From: JAWOGN01 sp046496815
Lineage (GTDB): Bacteria; Desulfobacterota; DSM-4660; Desulfatiglandales; Desulfatiglandaceae
DNA: 12,050 bases
Direction of reading: 5' to 3'
Assembly: GCA_046496815.1 (NCBI GenBank)
Contig: JAWOGN010000257.1
Coordinates: forward strand, 1-12,050
Shown here: positions 1 to 6,631 of the stretch, in pieces
How the letters are laid out: the number at the start of each line of letters is the position of its first letter
Numbering within the stretch: position 1 is the first letter of the stretch
The notes under the pieces: generated by a model
The model's database searches: none
What the model was told of the DNA's origin: nothing
What the model saw: the letters and a program-made list of their open reading frames with translations, nothing else
Position numbers and translations under genes: made by a program

Positions 1-344
1 CCGGATCTCTTCCTGCTCAGTTCCCGGTCAAAATACTCCTGAAGCACTTGCTCAACAGTAGGGGCCCGCCTTTTTGCGGCCTTCTCTGCGACAGCGATAC
101 GTCCAGGGTCCAGGCCATCCCTCAATGCGGTAACAGCCTCTGCGTGCTTCCTGCGGGCTTCAGCAGAGCCCATCTCTGGATAGTTGCCCAGAGTCAACCG
201 GCGCGCCTTCCCACCATGCCGATACCGATAGATCCATGATTTAGTCCCTGATGGATGCACGCGTAAGGCCAGCCCCCGGCCATCGCTCAATTCATACTGC
301 TTATCCTTTGGTCCTGCCTTCTGGATCTTCAGTTCCGTCAACAT
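1..344 (-). CDS. Tyrosine-type recombinase/integrase, N-terminal part (DUF4102 family), cut by window edge
   Basis: Integrases of this family insert and excise genomic islands and prophages at specific sites. Reading the minus strand from the ATG at 342-344 gives 114 codons with no stop up to the window edge. The protein begins MLTELKIQKAGPKDKQYELS, then DGRGLALRVHPSGTKSW (about residues 21-37), IYRYRHGGKARRLTLGNYPE, AEARRKHAEAVTALRDGLDP and PTVEQVLQEYFDREL. This is the usual order of the DUF4102 arm-type DNA-binding domain followed by the start of the core-binding (SAM-like) domain. The catalytic R...HxxR...Y residues lie beyond the edge, so activity cannot be judged. An AAGGGGG ribosome site at 350-356 supports the start. 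The gene marks the boundary of an integrated element whose body probably lies to the left. The family assignment is secure; element identity is unknown. Confidence 0.9.
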   Translation of the reverse strand, partial: MLTELKIQKAGPKDKQYELSDGRGLALRVHPSGTKSWIYRYRHGGKARRLTLGNYPEMGSAEARRKHAEAVTALRDGLDPGRIAVAEKAAKRRAPTVEQVLQEYFDRELSRKRS

Positions 345-356
345 GGCGTCCCCCTT

Positions 357-375
357 GGGTACAAATTGAGGTACA
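357..375. promoter_or_regulatory. Direct repeat GGGTACA/AGGTACA upstream of integrase; possible arm-type site
   Basis: GGGTACA (357-363) and AGGTACA (369-375) repeat at 12-bp spacing directly ahead of the integrase start. A perfect GCAATT/AATTGC inverted repeat with a 5-nt loop follows just downstream. Short direct repeats next to an integrase gene are often arm-type binding sites or control its promoter. The repeat is seen directly; its function is inference. No tRNA or clear attachment core was recognised in 345-531. Confidence 0.3.
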
Positions 376-500
376 CATAAATACCGCAATTGAGTGAATT
401 GCCCTGAAACATCCTGAAGGCAAAATACGACATTTATATAATGATGTCAATAATTTTTTATTCTAAGTGGTATATGTTGAATAGGCGTGAAATTATGTTT

Positions 501-527
501 GTATTGTCGGTATTCCGTTACAATACC
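501..527. terminator. Weak hairpin downstream of the SGNH hydrolase gene
   Basis: GTATTG (501-506) can pair with CAATAC (521-526), or alternatively GGTAT (509-513) with ATACC (523-527). The site lies just 3' of the minus-strand stop at 532. There is no clear U-run on the minus-strand side, so termination is only a possibility. Confidence 0.2.
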
Positions 528-531
528 AGAA

Positions 532-1797
532 TCACGCAACATAGACCCCGGTGGACAAGGCTCCTTGTTCATCAGAACGTTGGTTAACGATAAATATGTC
601 TTCGAATAATTTTTTGATTATTTTATATGTCTCTTTTGCTATGATTTCATGGCCATAAGTACTGGTGTGAGCATCATGGGGCAATAGATAAAGATGCCTT
701 ACATCGTCGACTTCCTCAAAAACATTAGTGATATCAATAAATTCTGTTTTGGTTCTTATGCAGATTTCAGATATTATCCGGTTGATTTTCTGCAGTTCCG
801 GATTATGAAGTTGTGCAATATCAGGTATGAAAATGACCAAGACAGGAATATCCTTTTCTCCGGCGAGGCTGACAATTCTTTTAAGCCTCGATTCAAATTT
901 CTTGTAAACCTCGGGATCGGCTTTTCCTCGCAGAAGATCACGATATTTTTTGTTCTCCGAAATAAAGTCCTGCCTTTCGTCAACACTTCTAAGCCATTTC
1001 CTGTCATAAAGATAGCGGTATCTGAACTTTATAATATCTGCTAAATTCCTGCAGAAATTCGCTAGACGAATAAAGCTGAAACTGCGGTATCTCCTCTCGC
1101 TTTTAACTTCATTACTGCCTGAAGAGGGTTCTCCGAAAAAATCATCAAAATAGATGCCAATAGTTATTAAATCAGGAGCATATCTATAACCTATATTTTC
1201 AAAATAGGTTAGGTACTGCCACATATTATACCCTGTTACCCCGGCATTGATCACATCCCATTTTTCACCATTTTGGTTTAAAAGGGATTCAAGTTGTTTT
1301 ATATAGCTGTCAGAGGAAGAAACCTCATAGCCAAATGTGAAACTGTCTCCAAGGCCAAGCAGTCTGAGGACACCCTCGGGTTTTTCCCAATCCCTTTCCT
1401 TATCCCTTAACCCATGGGAATTAGTCCGGATATTTTTGTCTTCTAATAGTGGGATCATACGGTAACCCAGTTCAGTGTCAGGCTGGAAAAGACTCTTTAG
1501 TTGAGGCAGGGCCATTGGAGGGGCAATTATTCGAAGGGCGATTTCACCCACAAAGAGGGCTATCAAAATGGATGTTATCAAAATGAGACCATTGGCGGCT
1601 CCAATACTCAAAATAAATCTGCAAATAAAGGCTATTAATAATGCCACTAAAGGATTGATAAGGCTATTGAAACTAAGCTTTATGCCATTTATATGCCACG
1701 AAAAACCACCTGATATCAGAATAGAAAGACAAAGTATCGCTAGAAGTACAATAATTATGTTCAAATAAATACTTATTATCGCTAATTTTGACTTCAT
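532..1797 (-). CDS. Membrane-anchored SGNH/GDSL-type hydrolase
   Basis: Predicted esterase or acyl-transfer enzyme of the SGNH fold, 421 aa. Three hydrophobic segments at about residues 5-30, 48-66 and 70-92 place the rest outside the cytoplasmic membrane or at its surface. The catalytic signature follows: GLGDSFTFGYEV with nucleophile Ser152 (block I), NAGVTGYN with Gly186 (block II), a GIYFDDF segment (214-220) where block III usually carries GxND, and PHDAHTSTYGH with Asp375 and His377 as the remaining catalytic pair. The TNSHGLRDKE motif at 125-134 is common just ahead of the domain in this family. I chose the ATG at 1795-1797 because GGAG at 1807-1810 sits 9 nt upstream. A TTG start at 1842 would add 15 residues and has no such site. 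Substrate unknown; relatives often act on surface polysaccharides, but no such neighbours are visible. AT-rich compared with the trk genes, so possibly acquired. Confidence 0.85.
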   Translation of the reverse strand: MKSKLAIISIYLNIIIVLLAILCLSILISGGFSWHINGIKLSFNSLINPLVALLIAFICRFILSIGAANGLILITSILIALFVGEIALRIIAPPMALPQLKSLFQPDTELGYRMIPLLEDKNIRTNSHGLRDKERDWEKPEGVLRLLGLGDSFTFGYEVSSSDSYIKQLESLLNQNGEKWDVINAGVTGYNMWQYLTYFENIGYRYAPDLITIGIYFDDFFGEPSSGSNEVKSERRYRSFSFIRLANFCRNLADIIKFRYRYLYDRKWLRSVDERQDFISENKKYRDLLRGKADPEVYKKFESRLKRIVSLAGEKDIPVLVIFIPDIAQLHNPELQKINRIISEICIRTKTEFIDITNVFEEVDDVRHLYLLPHDAHTSTYGHEIIAKETYKIIKKLFEDIFIVNQRSDEQGALSTGVYVA

Positions 1798-1942
1798 GTA
1801 AAGGAACTCCATCCGCGTTTGAGTCGCTGAAATTAGCGTCAAATAAAAATCAACAAGGAAGACGGCGTCTGTTACACAATTTACACTCTATCGAAGCATA
1901 AAACCTCGAGGGCTCAGGATCTGCTAGTATTCCTATACAAAA

Positions 1943-2052
1943 TTTGACACCCGCCGAAATATACAAACCCCAACTGCTTGAAAATACATCGCCGTGAAAT
2001 CAAAACCCGAAATTCAAGAGCCGTTTGATACGTACAGCCTTATTGAATCACT
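1943..2052 (+). repeat. Dispersed repeat, copy 1 (related to 10808-10920)
   Basis: Shares an ordered series of words with 10808-10920 in the same orientation: TTGACA, CCGAA, AAACCCCAACT, CTT, ATC, CCCGAAAT, CCGTTT, TACGTACAG and CTTAT. Overall agreement is roughly 70% by eye with small gaps. No coding frame is apparent. Most likely a genome-wide dispersed repeat or a decayed insertion-sequence end. Confidence 0.6.
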
Positions 2053-2162
2053 GCAATCCGGTGAAGGATGAAACTGCTAATATGACAGCGGGAACAAAAA
2101 AATATCGCGAGAGTAAGGCTTAGCACAATGGGAACCGGCCTTAAAACGGAAAGGTTTGTAGC

Positions 2163-2283
2163 TAGTTTCCATCCAGAAATGGTCTTTTTTGCCAATCTCG
2201 GCGTCAATCTGCGAGGTTGACAAAAAATCCTCATTTCTGAATTGGAAACTTGCTAATGCCCAAAAGCGTTTCTGGATGGGCAC
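2163..2283 (+). repeat. 121-bp MITE-like element, copy A
   Basis: Reverse complement of 3847-3968 with only three substitutions (2254, 2256, 2277) and one 1-bp indel (after 2261). The first 91 bp (2163-2253) are identical. The element has its own ends: CCATCCAGAAA (2169-2179) and TTTCTGGATGG (2269-2279) are perfect inverted repeats. An internal CATTTCTGAATTGGAAA (2232-2248) can pair with the left end as an alternative. Flanking DNA is unrelated between copies, so the borders are sharp. No protein of its own is evident. It resembles a miniature inverted-repeat element moved by a transposase elsewhere. Confidence 0.85.
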
Positions 2284-2452
2284 TACCTAAACACTGCCAA
2301 ACCGAGAGTTCGGACTATCCGTAAGGATTTTGAATTTCAAAATTAATTGTCAGTTTAGCTTATAGTTGTATTATACATAGTGATTGATTCGATATATATA
2401 TCTTTATAAAAGAAGATATTTGATATAATCATAGCACATTGAATACAGGGTT

Positions 2453-3052
2453 TTAATTTGGTATTTCTCCTTTAACCTCTCTGATTATGGACATATGCCG
2501 CTTTCCATTTTGATCAACAATGTGAATAGCGATCGGAAAACTGTCTTCTCCAATTTCATTCAGCAGTGAATGTATATAAGTCATGTTGGTTTTTTCATTC
2601 AACCAAAAATTAGTAGCAACAATTTCGATGATTCCATCTCCTAAATCATTGACATCTACAAATAGTTTCCTCCCGCTGTACAATTTAGAGTTTGCATTAA
2701 AATCTTTGAAAATTTTTTTAAACTCAGTAAACTTATAGTTATTATTTTCGTCACTTTCATTACCAACAAATTTGTTACTGACAATTGATGAATGAATCCA
2801 TCCTGTTTGCATTTTTTCCCAATCCGCAATAACTTCTACCCATTCTCCTTTCCGCTGAATCTCTGTGACCATATGACCTTTCTTCAACCAATTGATAACA
2901 GGATGCTTCAATGAACCACCTTGCCTCATATTTGCTACATCGACTTGAACATACAATATATCACCAGGAATGGAAAGAGCCACATAAGGGACCATTAGAG
3001 AGACGAATCCGAGGAAAATAATGAACATAGCGTTTTTTTTTGAATTTGCCAT
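2453..3052 (-). CDS. Exported protein with bacterial SH3 domain
   Basis: 199 aa. A short charged N-terminus (MANSKKN) leads into a hydrophobic stretch at about 8-27, a signal peptide or membrane anchor, so the rest should act in the periplasm or at the envelope. Residues 33-92 form a bacterial SH3-like domain: LYVQVDVANMRQGGSLKHP, INWLKKGHMVTEI, GEWVEVIADW and TGWIHSSIV follow the usual N-x-R / hydrophobic-G-x-x-v / W-x-x-v / GW-v pattern. Such domains commonly bind cell wall or protein partners. The C-terminal ~105 residues match nothing I recognise. A GGGAG site at 3064-3068 is 11 nt from the ATG, rather far. The gene is AT-rich and lies between two inverted copies of the 121-bp repeat, suggesting a transferred cargo gene. 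The SH3 call is fairly firm; the role is unknown. Confidence 0.75.
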   Translation of the reverse strand: MANSKKNAMFIIFLGFVSLMVPYVALSIPGDILYVQVDVANMRQGGSLKHPVINWLKKGHMVTEIQRKGEWVEVIADWEKMQTGWIHSSIVSNKFVGNESDENNNYKFTEFKKIFKDFNANSKLYSGRKLFVDVNDLGDGIIEIVATNFWLNEKTNMTYIHSLLNEIGEDSFPIAIHIVDQNGKRHMSIIREVKGEIPN

Positions 3053-3695
3053 TCAGCAGGTATCTCCCGGTTGCACATGCATCTGATTTTTCCCAAGGCA
3101 AGCCACATTATCCAAACTGCATTTCTTACGGCTTATCGAAAACCGGACATTCAGCGGGTAGCCCCTACAATCCTTGAAAGCGGCTCGACTCCATATTTAA
3201 CCCCACATCTGCTCTCGGGTCGACGGAGCGCAGAGGATTTCTTTTGTCAGAACAGCCTTGACCATATCACGGAAGCCGCGGAAAATGAACCGTGTTCACG
3301 GCCTAGAGCCGCATCCAACCAAAACCCATTTCAAGGCGGTTTCGCCATGAACGTATCCTCGGCCATTGCATTCGTACCATGCAGTGTCAACATAAAATCG
3401 CCACTATTTGTAGCTTTTGTCTTTTGGGATCGCTTCTCCAATTTTATCTTAGGTTATTTTTTTCTCGACCCAAAAACTACTTGGACAGGATAGGGCTCAG
3501 GAAACCAGTTGCACATAGGGTCCTGAACAAAGCTCCCGCCAAGGTTGCCAAGGTATTTGTGCGACCAGCACGACTTTCCTTCGGTTAACACACACTCCAA
3601 AAAGCAACTTCCTATGACGTTCGTATGGCAAATCTTCACCCGAGCTCACCCAAATTTTTCGATTGTTTACAACTCCTGAAAATGGAGGATCAACC

Positions 3696-3764
3696 TTGAA
3701 AAACCGGCGGCGATATCGCTTACAGATTTTTCTTGACATGCCGCAAGTTTCCCCGTTTGAATAA
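3696..3764 (+). CDS. Possible 22-aa leader-like ORF with strong ribosome site
   Basis: GGAGG at 3684-3688 lies 7 nt before a TTG start, giving a 22-residue basic peptide (KNRRRYRLQIFLDMPQVSPF, then E). The TTG overlaps the TGA that ends a preceding short frame. It could be a genuine small protein, a leader peptide, or the surviving start of a larger decayed gene. No family recognised. Confidence 0.25.
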   Translation: MKNRRRYRLQIFLDMPQVSPFE

Positions 3765-3815
3765 TCACTATATTTCCCTTTTTCATCCATTAACCTCCAA
3801 CCAGGAGGGTCCACA

Positions 3816-3980
3816 ATGGAGAAGCCCCTCAAAATGTGCTTACCTCGTGCCCGTCCAGAAACGCTTTTCGGGCACTGGCAAGTTTCCAATTCAGAAATGA
3901 GGATTTTTTGTCAACCTCGCAGATTGACGCCGAGATTGGCAAAAAAGACCATTTCTGGATGGAAACTACCTCGCTCCTGA
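3816..3980 (+). pseudogene. Gene start interrupted by repeat copy B (54-codon hybrid ORF)
   Basis: AGGAGG at 3803-3808, 7 nt before the ATG at 3816, is one of the best ribosome sites in the window. Only about ten codons (MEKPLKMCLP) precede the border of the 121-bp repeat. The frame then runs through the repeat and stops at 3978-3980. The simplest reading is that a repeat insertion replaced the body of a gene. A real 54-aa protein composed mostly of repeat sequence is possible but less likely. Confidence 0.35.
3847..3968 (-). repeat. 121-bp MITE-like element, copy B (122 bp, inverted relative to copy A)
   Basis: Inverted copy of 2163-2283 at about 118 of 122 aligned positions. Its terminal repeats are CCATCCAGAAA and TTTCTGGACGG on the minus strand, one mismatch. 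The two copies lie about 1.56 kb apart and enclose the SH3-domain gene. No target duplication is obvious at either border. Confidence 0.85.
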
Positions 3981-4096
3981 CAAGGGACAATCAGTCCTGT
4001 TGAGGGTCTTTCAAGGCGCACTCTTCTATATACTCGATCCTTTCACCTGGTGGCCCAAACGCGTTTTGCACCATGCAGTCCTCGAAAGGAGGCGAT

Positions 4097-5635
4097 ATGG
4101 CCGACTACCAAACAATAGTGATAGGAAGCGGGGCTGGCGGTCTTTCATCTGCCCTGTATCTATCCAAAAACGAATACTCCGTCCTGCTTCTCGAAGCCAT
4201 GCCATCTTTCGGTGGCTATCTAAACCCTTTCAGCAGAAAGTCATATGAGTTCGACATAGGGCTACACGATATGGGCGAACTGGGAAAAGGACAGCGTTTC
4301 TGGAGCTTGCTCGATAATTTAGGAATAGCGGACAAAATGCGGTTTATAGAACTCGATCCGGACGGGTTTTACCGATATGTTTTCGGAGATTACGAATTTC
4401 GACTTTGCAAAGAAAAGCATCGTTTCAAGGAAAGACTCCTCCAAGCCTTTCCGCAAGAAAGCAGAGGAATAAGCAAGTTTTTGAAGGTGTTGGATAAAAT
4501 AACCCGAGCAGTGGAAGAAGCAACATTAATGTCAGGCGGGCCTGTGGGGATGATCAAGTTTCTTTTAAAGAATCCGGTGATGCTGAAATACTCCCGGGCG
4601 CCATACCAGAAACTCCTTGACGAAGTCACTTCAGACAGGACGTTGCAAGCTGTTTTAACTGGTCATTGCTGCCTCTACGGTTTACCCCCACAAAGGGCGT
4701 CGATTATTGCAGCCATGGAGGTGCTGAATCATTTCCTTACAGGTGCATACTATCCGCATGGTGGGAGCAATACCTTTCGAGACGTTTTTCTCGATGCTCT
4801 GCGGAATCACGGTGCCAAAATGAAGAACAAGGCGCGTGTTGTAAGGATAAACAAGAAGGGGAAGGAGTTCTCCGTTGAAACGGAGTCTGGCGAGAGCTTC
4901 ACAACAAAGGCTGTGATAAGCAACGCCGATCCGGTTGTAACGTTGGGTAAGCTGGCCGATCCTCGAATAGTGCCGTCCAAAATCCGAAAAAAGGTGGAAC
5001 GTCTGCGTCCGTCATTAGGGGGTTTTTATGCATTTATAGGGACTGATCTTGATCTCCCCTCATTAGGAATAACCGATGGGACCATACTCCATTACGAGGC
5101 TTTTGACGTGAACCGGATTTATGAAATCATGACCGCCTCCAGGTTCCAAGAAACAGTGCCATTTTGTTTTATCACGAGTCCCTCGGTAAAGGACCCTCAA
5201 GGGGAACACGCTCCTCAGGGGCGACACACGATCGAGCTAATTACATATATCAACTACAGTGTCTTTGAGAAATGGCGCAATGCTCCTTCGATGAAGCGGG
5301 GTGAAGAATATAACCTCCTCAAGGAGAAAATTGGAAAGCAATTGATAAAGACAGCTGAAAGATACATCCCCAACTTGTCTGAACATCTCGATCATGTTGA
5401 ATACGCCAGTCCATTGTCTAATGAGCATTGGGTCAATGCAGTGAAGGGTGGTGTTTTCGGACCGGAGCAAACCCCGGATCAAATCGGGCCAGGACGATTC
5501 AGTTCAACTACTGCGGGCATCGAAGGACTTTTCTTAGTCGGTGCCGCCACTCTGGGTGCTGGAATTATGACTTGCGTTGCATCAGGCGTTCTCGCAGGAC
5601 AAAAGGCTGCCAACCTATTGGTATCGAAATCTTGA
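4097..5635 (+). CDS. FAD-dependent oxidoreductase, phytoene desaturase / RetSat-like (COG1233 type)
   Basis: Redox flavoprotein acting on C-C bonds of polyenes, isoprenoids or related lipids; the substrate here is unknown. 512 aa, the usual size. IVIGSGAGGLSSALYLSKN (residues 7-25) is the GxGxxG dinucleotide-binding fold, ending in LLLEAMPSFGGYL with acidic Glu33 for the FAD ribose. The mid-region holds PHGGSNTFRDVFLDAL, VISNADPV and LGGFYAFIGTDLDLPS. The C-terminus has the second FAD-contact segment EGLFLVGAATLGAGIMTCVA, typical of the CrtI/RetSat family. Start chosen at 4097: AAAGGAGG at 4085-4092 lies 4 nt upstream, and an in-frame ATG at 4073 lacks such a site. No carotenoid genes (crtB, crtE, cruF) are adjacent, so a carotenoid role is not supported. 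It stands alone, with mobile-element debris on both sides, but its frame is intact. Confidence 0.88.
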   Translation: MADYQTIVIGSGAGGLSSALYLSKNEYSVLLLEAMPSFGGYLNPFSRKSYEFDIGLHDMGELGKGQRFWSLLDNLGIADKMRFIELDPDGFYRYVFGDYEFRLCKEKHRFKERLLQAFPQESRGISKFLKVLDKITRAVEEATLMSGGPVGMIKFLLKNPVMLKYSRAPYQKLLDEVTSDRTLQAVLTGHCCLYGLPPQRASIIAAMEVLNHFLTGAYYPHGGSNTFRDVFLDALRNHGAKMKNKARVVRINKKGKEFSVETESGESFTTKAVISNADPVVTLGKLADPRIVPSKIRKKVERLRPSLGGFYAFIGTDLDLPSLGITDGTILHYEAFDVNRIYEIMTASRFQETVPFCFITSPSVKDPQGEHAPQGRHTIELITYINYSVFEKWRNAPSMKRGEEYNLLKEKIGKQLIKTAERYIPNLSEHLDHVEYASPLSNEHWVNAVKGGVFGPEQTPDQIGPGRFSSTTAGIEGLFLVGAATLGAGIMTCVASGVLAGQKAANLLVSKS

Positions 5636-5648
5636 GAACTACGGGTGC

Positions 5649-5765
5649 ATGCGAAAGACAATTTGGGCAAATGCCTTGTCAAACCCTAATTCGGCGCCGT
5701 GGATACTCGAAGGGGACATCAAGGGCTGTTTCGATAACATTTCTTTTGAATGGGTGTTCAAGAGA
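5649..5765 (+). pseudogene. Group II intron reverse transcriptase/maturase fragment
   Basis: The frame reads ANALSNPNSAPWILEGDIKG, then CFDNISFEWVFKR. The LEGDIKGCFDNIS segment is the conserved palm motif of group II intron reverse transcriptases, carrying the first catalytic Asp. Everything else is missing: no YADD box, no maturase or X domain, and no intron domain V/VI. About 39 codons of a protein that normally exceeds 400 aa remain. The fragment starts just after the oxidoreductase stop and runs in frame into an unrelated ORF piece, so two deletion junctions flank it. Non-functional. Confidence 0.75.
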
Positions 5766-5769
5766 TACA

Positions 5770-5957
5770 GGATGCTCGACACCTTGGCCGCAGAGGTGAA
5801 AGAGTCAGTGGCTCAACTTGAAGCGGTGAAGCAGGCTGCCATGGAATGGGCTGATCGCAACAACGTCCCAGTGGAAGTTTTTTCTGAGCCAATGGCCATC
5901 CTGAACCTGGGCGAAAAAGCCGACAGTGTGAAGGCGGATGAAGAAACTTTGAGCTCA
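5770..5957 (+). pseudogene. Unidentified ORF fragment, coiled-coil-like
   Basis: Continues in frame from the reverse transcriptase fragment. An ATG at 5770 gives MLDTLAAEVKESVAQLEAVK, QAAMEWADRNNVPVEVFSEP and MAILNLGEKADSVKADEETL. Composition is protein-like, with a helical first part, but no family was recognised. The frame continues to 6077 only by reading the antisense of the IS66 fragment, so the original C-terminus is lost. A small real protein is possible; a truncated remnant is more likely. Confidence 0.35.
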
Positions 5958-6059
5958 ATGAGGGGAGTTGTTGAGGCAGAAGGCCCTCGGCGTCATGCCT
6001 CTCGCTTCTTGCTCCGTGATGATACGCCGCCAGCCCTCAATACGTGCTTCTTTGTTCAT
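5955..6059 (-). pseudogene. IS66-family tnpA remnant (N-terminal 34 codons)
   Basis: From the ATG at 6057-6059 the minus strand encodes MNKEARIEGWRRIITEQEAR and GMTPRAFCLNNSPH, then a stop. This is the characteristic opening of the IS66 accessory protein TnpA (R-x-x-x-W-R-x-I-I-x-E-Q-E-x-S/R-G-x-T-x-x-A-F-C), normally followed by a helix-turn-helix and about 70-90 further residues. GGGAGGG at 6064-6070, 4 nt upstream, preserves the original ribosome site. Homology ends at AFC, so the element was cut by a deletion. tnpB and tnpC are absent. Confidence 0.7.
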
Positions 6060-6142
6060 GGCACCCTCCCGTTCTGAAGTATAGGCCGGGGTGTGTCCGC
6101 TCAGATGGGAGGGATCATATACCGTGCCGGGCGCTCAAAAAA

Positions 6143-6164
6143 GATGGGTTGTCTGGACGCTTAC
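6143..6164 (-). mobile_element. IS66-family terminal inverted repeat (left end)
   Basis: Read on the minus strand from 6164 the sequence is GTAAGCGTCCAGACAACCC. IS66-family ends characteristically begin 5'-GTAA, and this one lies 105 nt ahead of the tnpA start, a sensible leader length. It marks the outer border of the IS66 remnant. The opposite end is missing, so the usual 8-bp target duplication cannot be tested. Confidence 0.6.
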
Positions 6165-6240
6165 GTTTTCGACGAGGTTTTGTTGACTTGGTGAAAGGTG
6201 GCGAGGGGGATCGGGTAAGCGGAGTTATCACGGCAGACTT

Positions 6241-6303
6241 CTTATCGTATCATGGCGTTCGGGCGAGGGCTGGATTTGCAGGCATTCCAGAGCAATGCTT
6301 GAG
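6241..6303 (+). repeat. Dispersed repeat, copy 1 (related to 10906-10968)
   Basis: CTTATCGTATCATG at 6241-6254 and ATTCCAGAGCAATGCTTGAG at 6284-6303 recur at 10906-10919 and 10949-10968. The first word is identical, the second has one mismatch, and the 43-bp offset is the same. The middle has drifted. Equal spacing indicates common descent rather than chance. Confidence 0.6.
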
Positions 6304-6601
6304 CTATAGACATGTTTCTTCCCAATATTTAATAGAATTGTAAAAAGCCCTTTGAAATCTATCTCAGTGTTATAAATGGGTTAGGGCCTATCCAGCAGCG
6401 GCTGACCTGGTTTTTGCGAAGCCGTAAATATTTCAATTAGAGCCACTGTGCAGGAAGAACCGATCACGTGTGAATTCCGCTGTCCTTTTGATTTTCACAT
6501 CCAGCTGCCCGGGAGAACAATTTACCATTAATGTGCACGGCACTCAAAATCCTTGCAGCTAACCGCTTAGCCGATTTGTCTTGGCTCTTCCCTCCTGGCA
6601 A

Positions 6602-6631
6602 TTGACATTTTCCATAACCCTTGCCTAAGAT
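6602..6631 (+). promoter_or_regulatory. Putative sigma-70-type promoter for trkA
   Basis: TTGACA (6602-6607), an 18-bp spacer, then TAAGAT (6626-6631), about 85 bp before the trkA start. The -35 is a perfect consensus match and the -10 matches four of six positions, including its first two and last. It is the best promoter match I noticed in the window and is placed sensibly for the trk genes. Confidence 0.5.

Larger units (their letters stand above)
1798..2452. other. 655-bp intergenic stretch with two dispersed repeats and AT-rich palindromes
   Basis: No convincing gene. It contains one dispersed repeat (about 1943-2052), copy A of the 121-bp element (2163-2283), and a perfect AT-rich palindrome ATTTTGAA-T-TTCAAAAT at 2327-2343. 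Just ahead of the SH3 gene's 3' end there is a tract rich in alternating TA around 2391-2435. Open frames on the minus strand at about 2040-2283 are simply the 121-bp repeat read through. Confidence 0.6.
3053..4096. other. 1-kb stretch without a confident gene; short ribosome-site-led ORFs and repeat copy B
   Basis: The plus-strand frame 3071-3493 and the minus-strand frame 3497-3889 lack recognisable domains and good ribosome sites, and look accidental. From 3680 on, the plus strand has two short ORFs with strong Shine-Dalgarno sequences (listed separately), then repeat copy B. After B, a frame through 3954-4080 (LAPDKGQSVLLRVFQGALFY, then ILDPFTWWPKRVLHH) has protein-like composition but no start or family. 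It may be a broken gene end. Confidence 0.5.

Noticed and set aside
48..239. 63-aa plus-strand ORF
   Set aside because: Antisense to the integrase reading frame, which has clear family motifs on the minus strand.
694..1044. 116-aa plus-strand ORF
   Set aside because: Antisense to the SGNH hydrolase; no motif or ribosome site of its own.
1798..1842. TTG start extending the SGNH hydrolase by 15 residues
   Set aside because: The downstream ATG has a well-placed GGAG and is followed directly by the first membrane segment.
2040..2283. Two overlapping minus-strand ORFs of 64 and 68 aa
   Set aside because: They are the 121-bp repeat read in two frames; the same text recurs in copy B, and neither has a recognisable domain.
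3071..3493. 140-aa plus-strand ORF
   Set aside because: No ribosome site, no recognisable domain, and composition unlike a globular protein; probably chance.
3497..3889. 130-aa minus-strand ORF
   Set aside because: No recognisable motif; it begins inside repeat copy B and opposes the strand carrying the good ribosome sites.
6215..6224. Second TAAGCGGA-like word as an alternative IS66 end
   Set aside because: The extended match to an IS66 terminus is at 6143-6164 in the correct orientation and distance from tnpA; this one matches only briefly and faces the wrong way.
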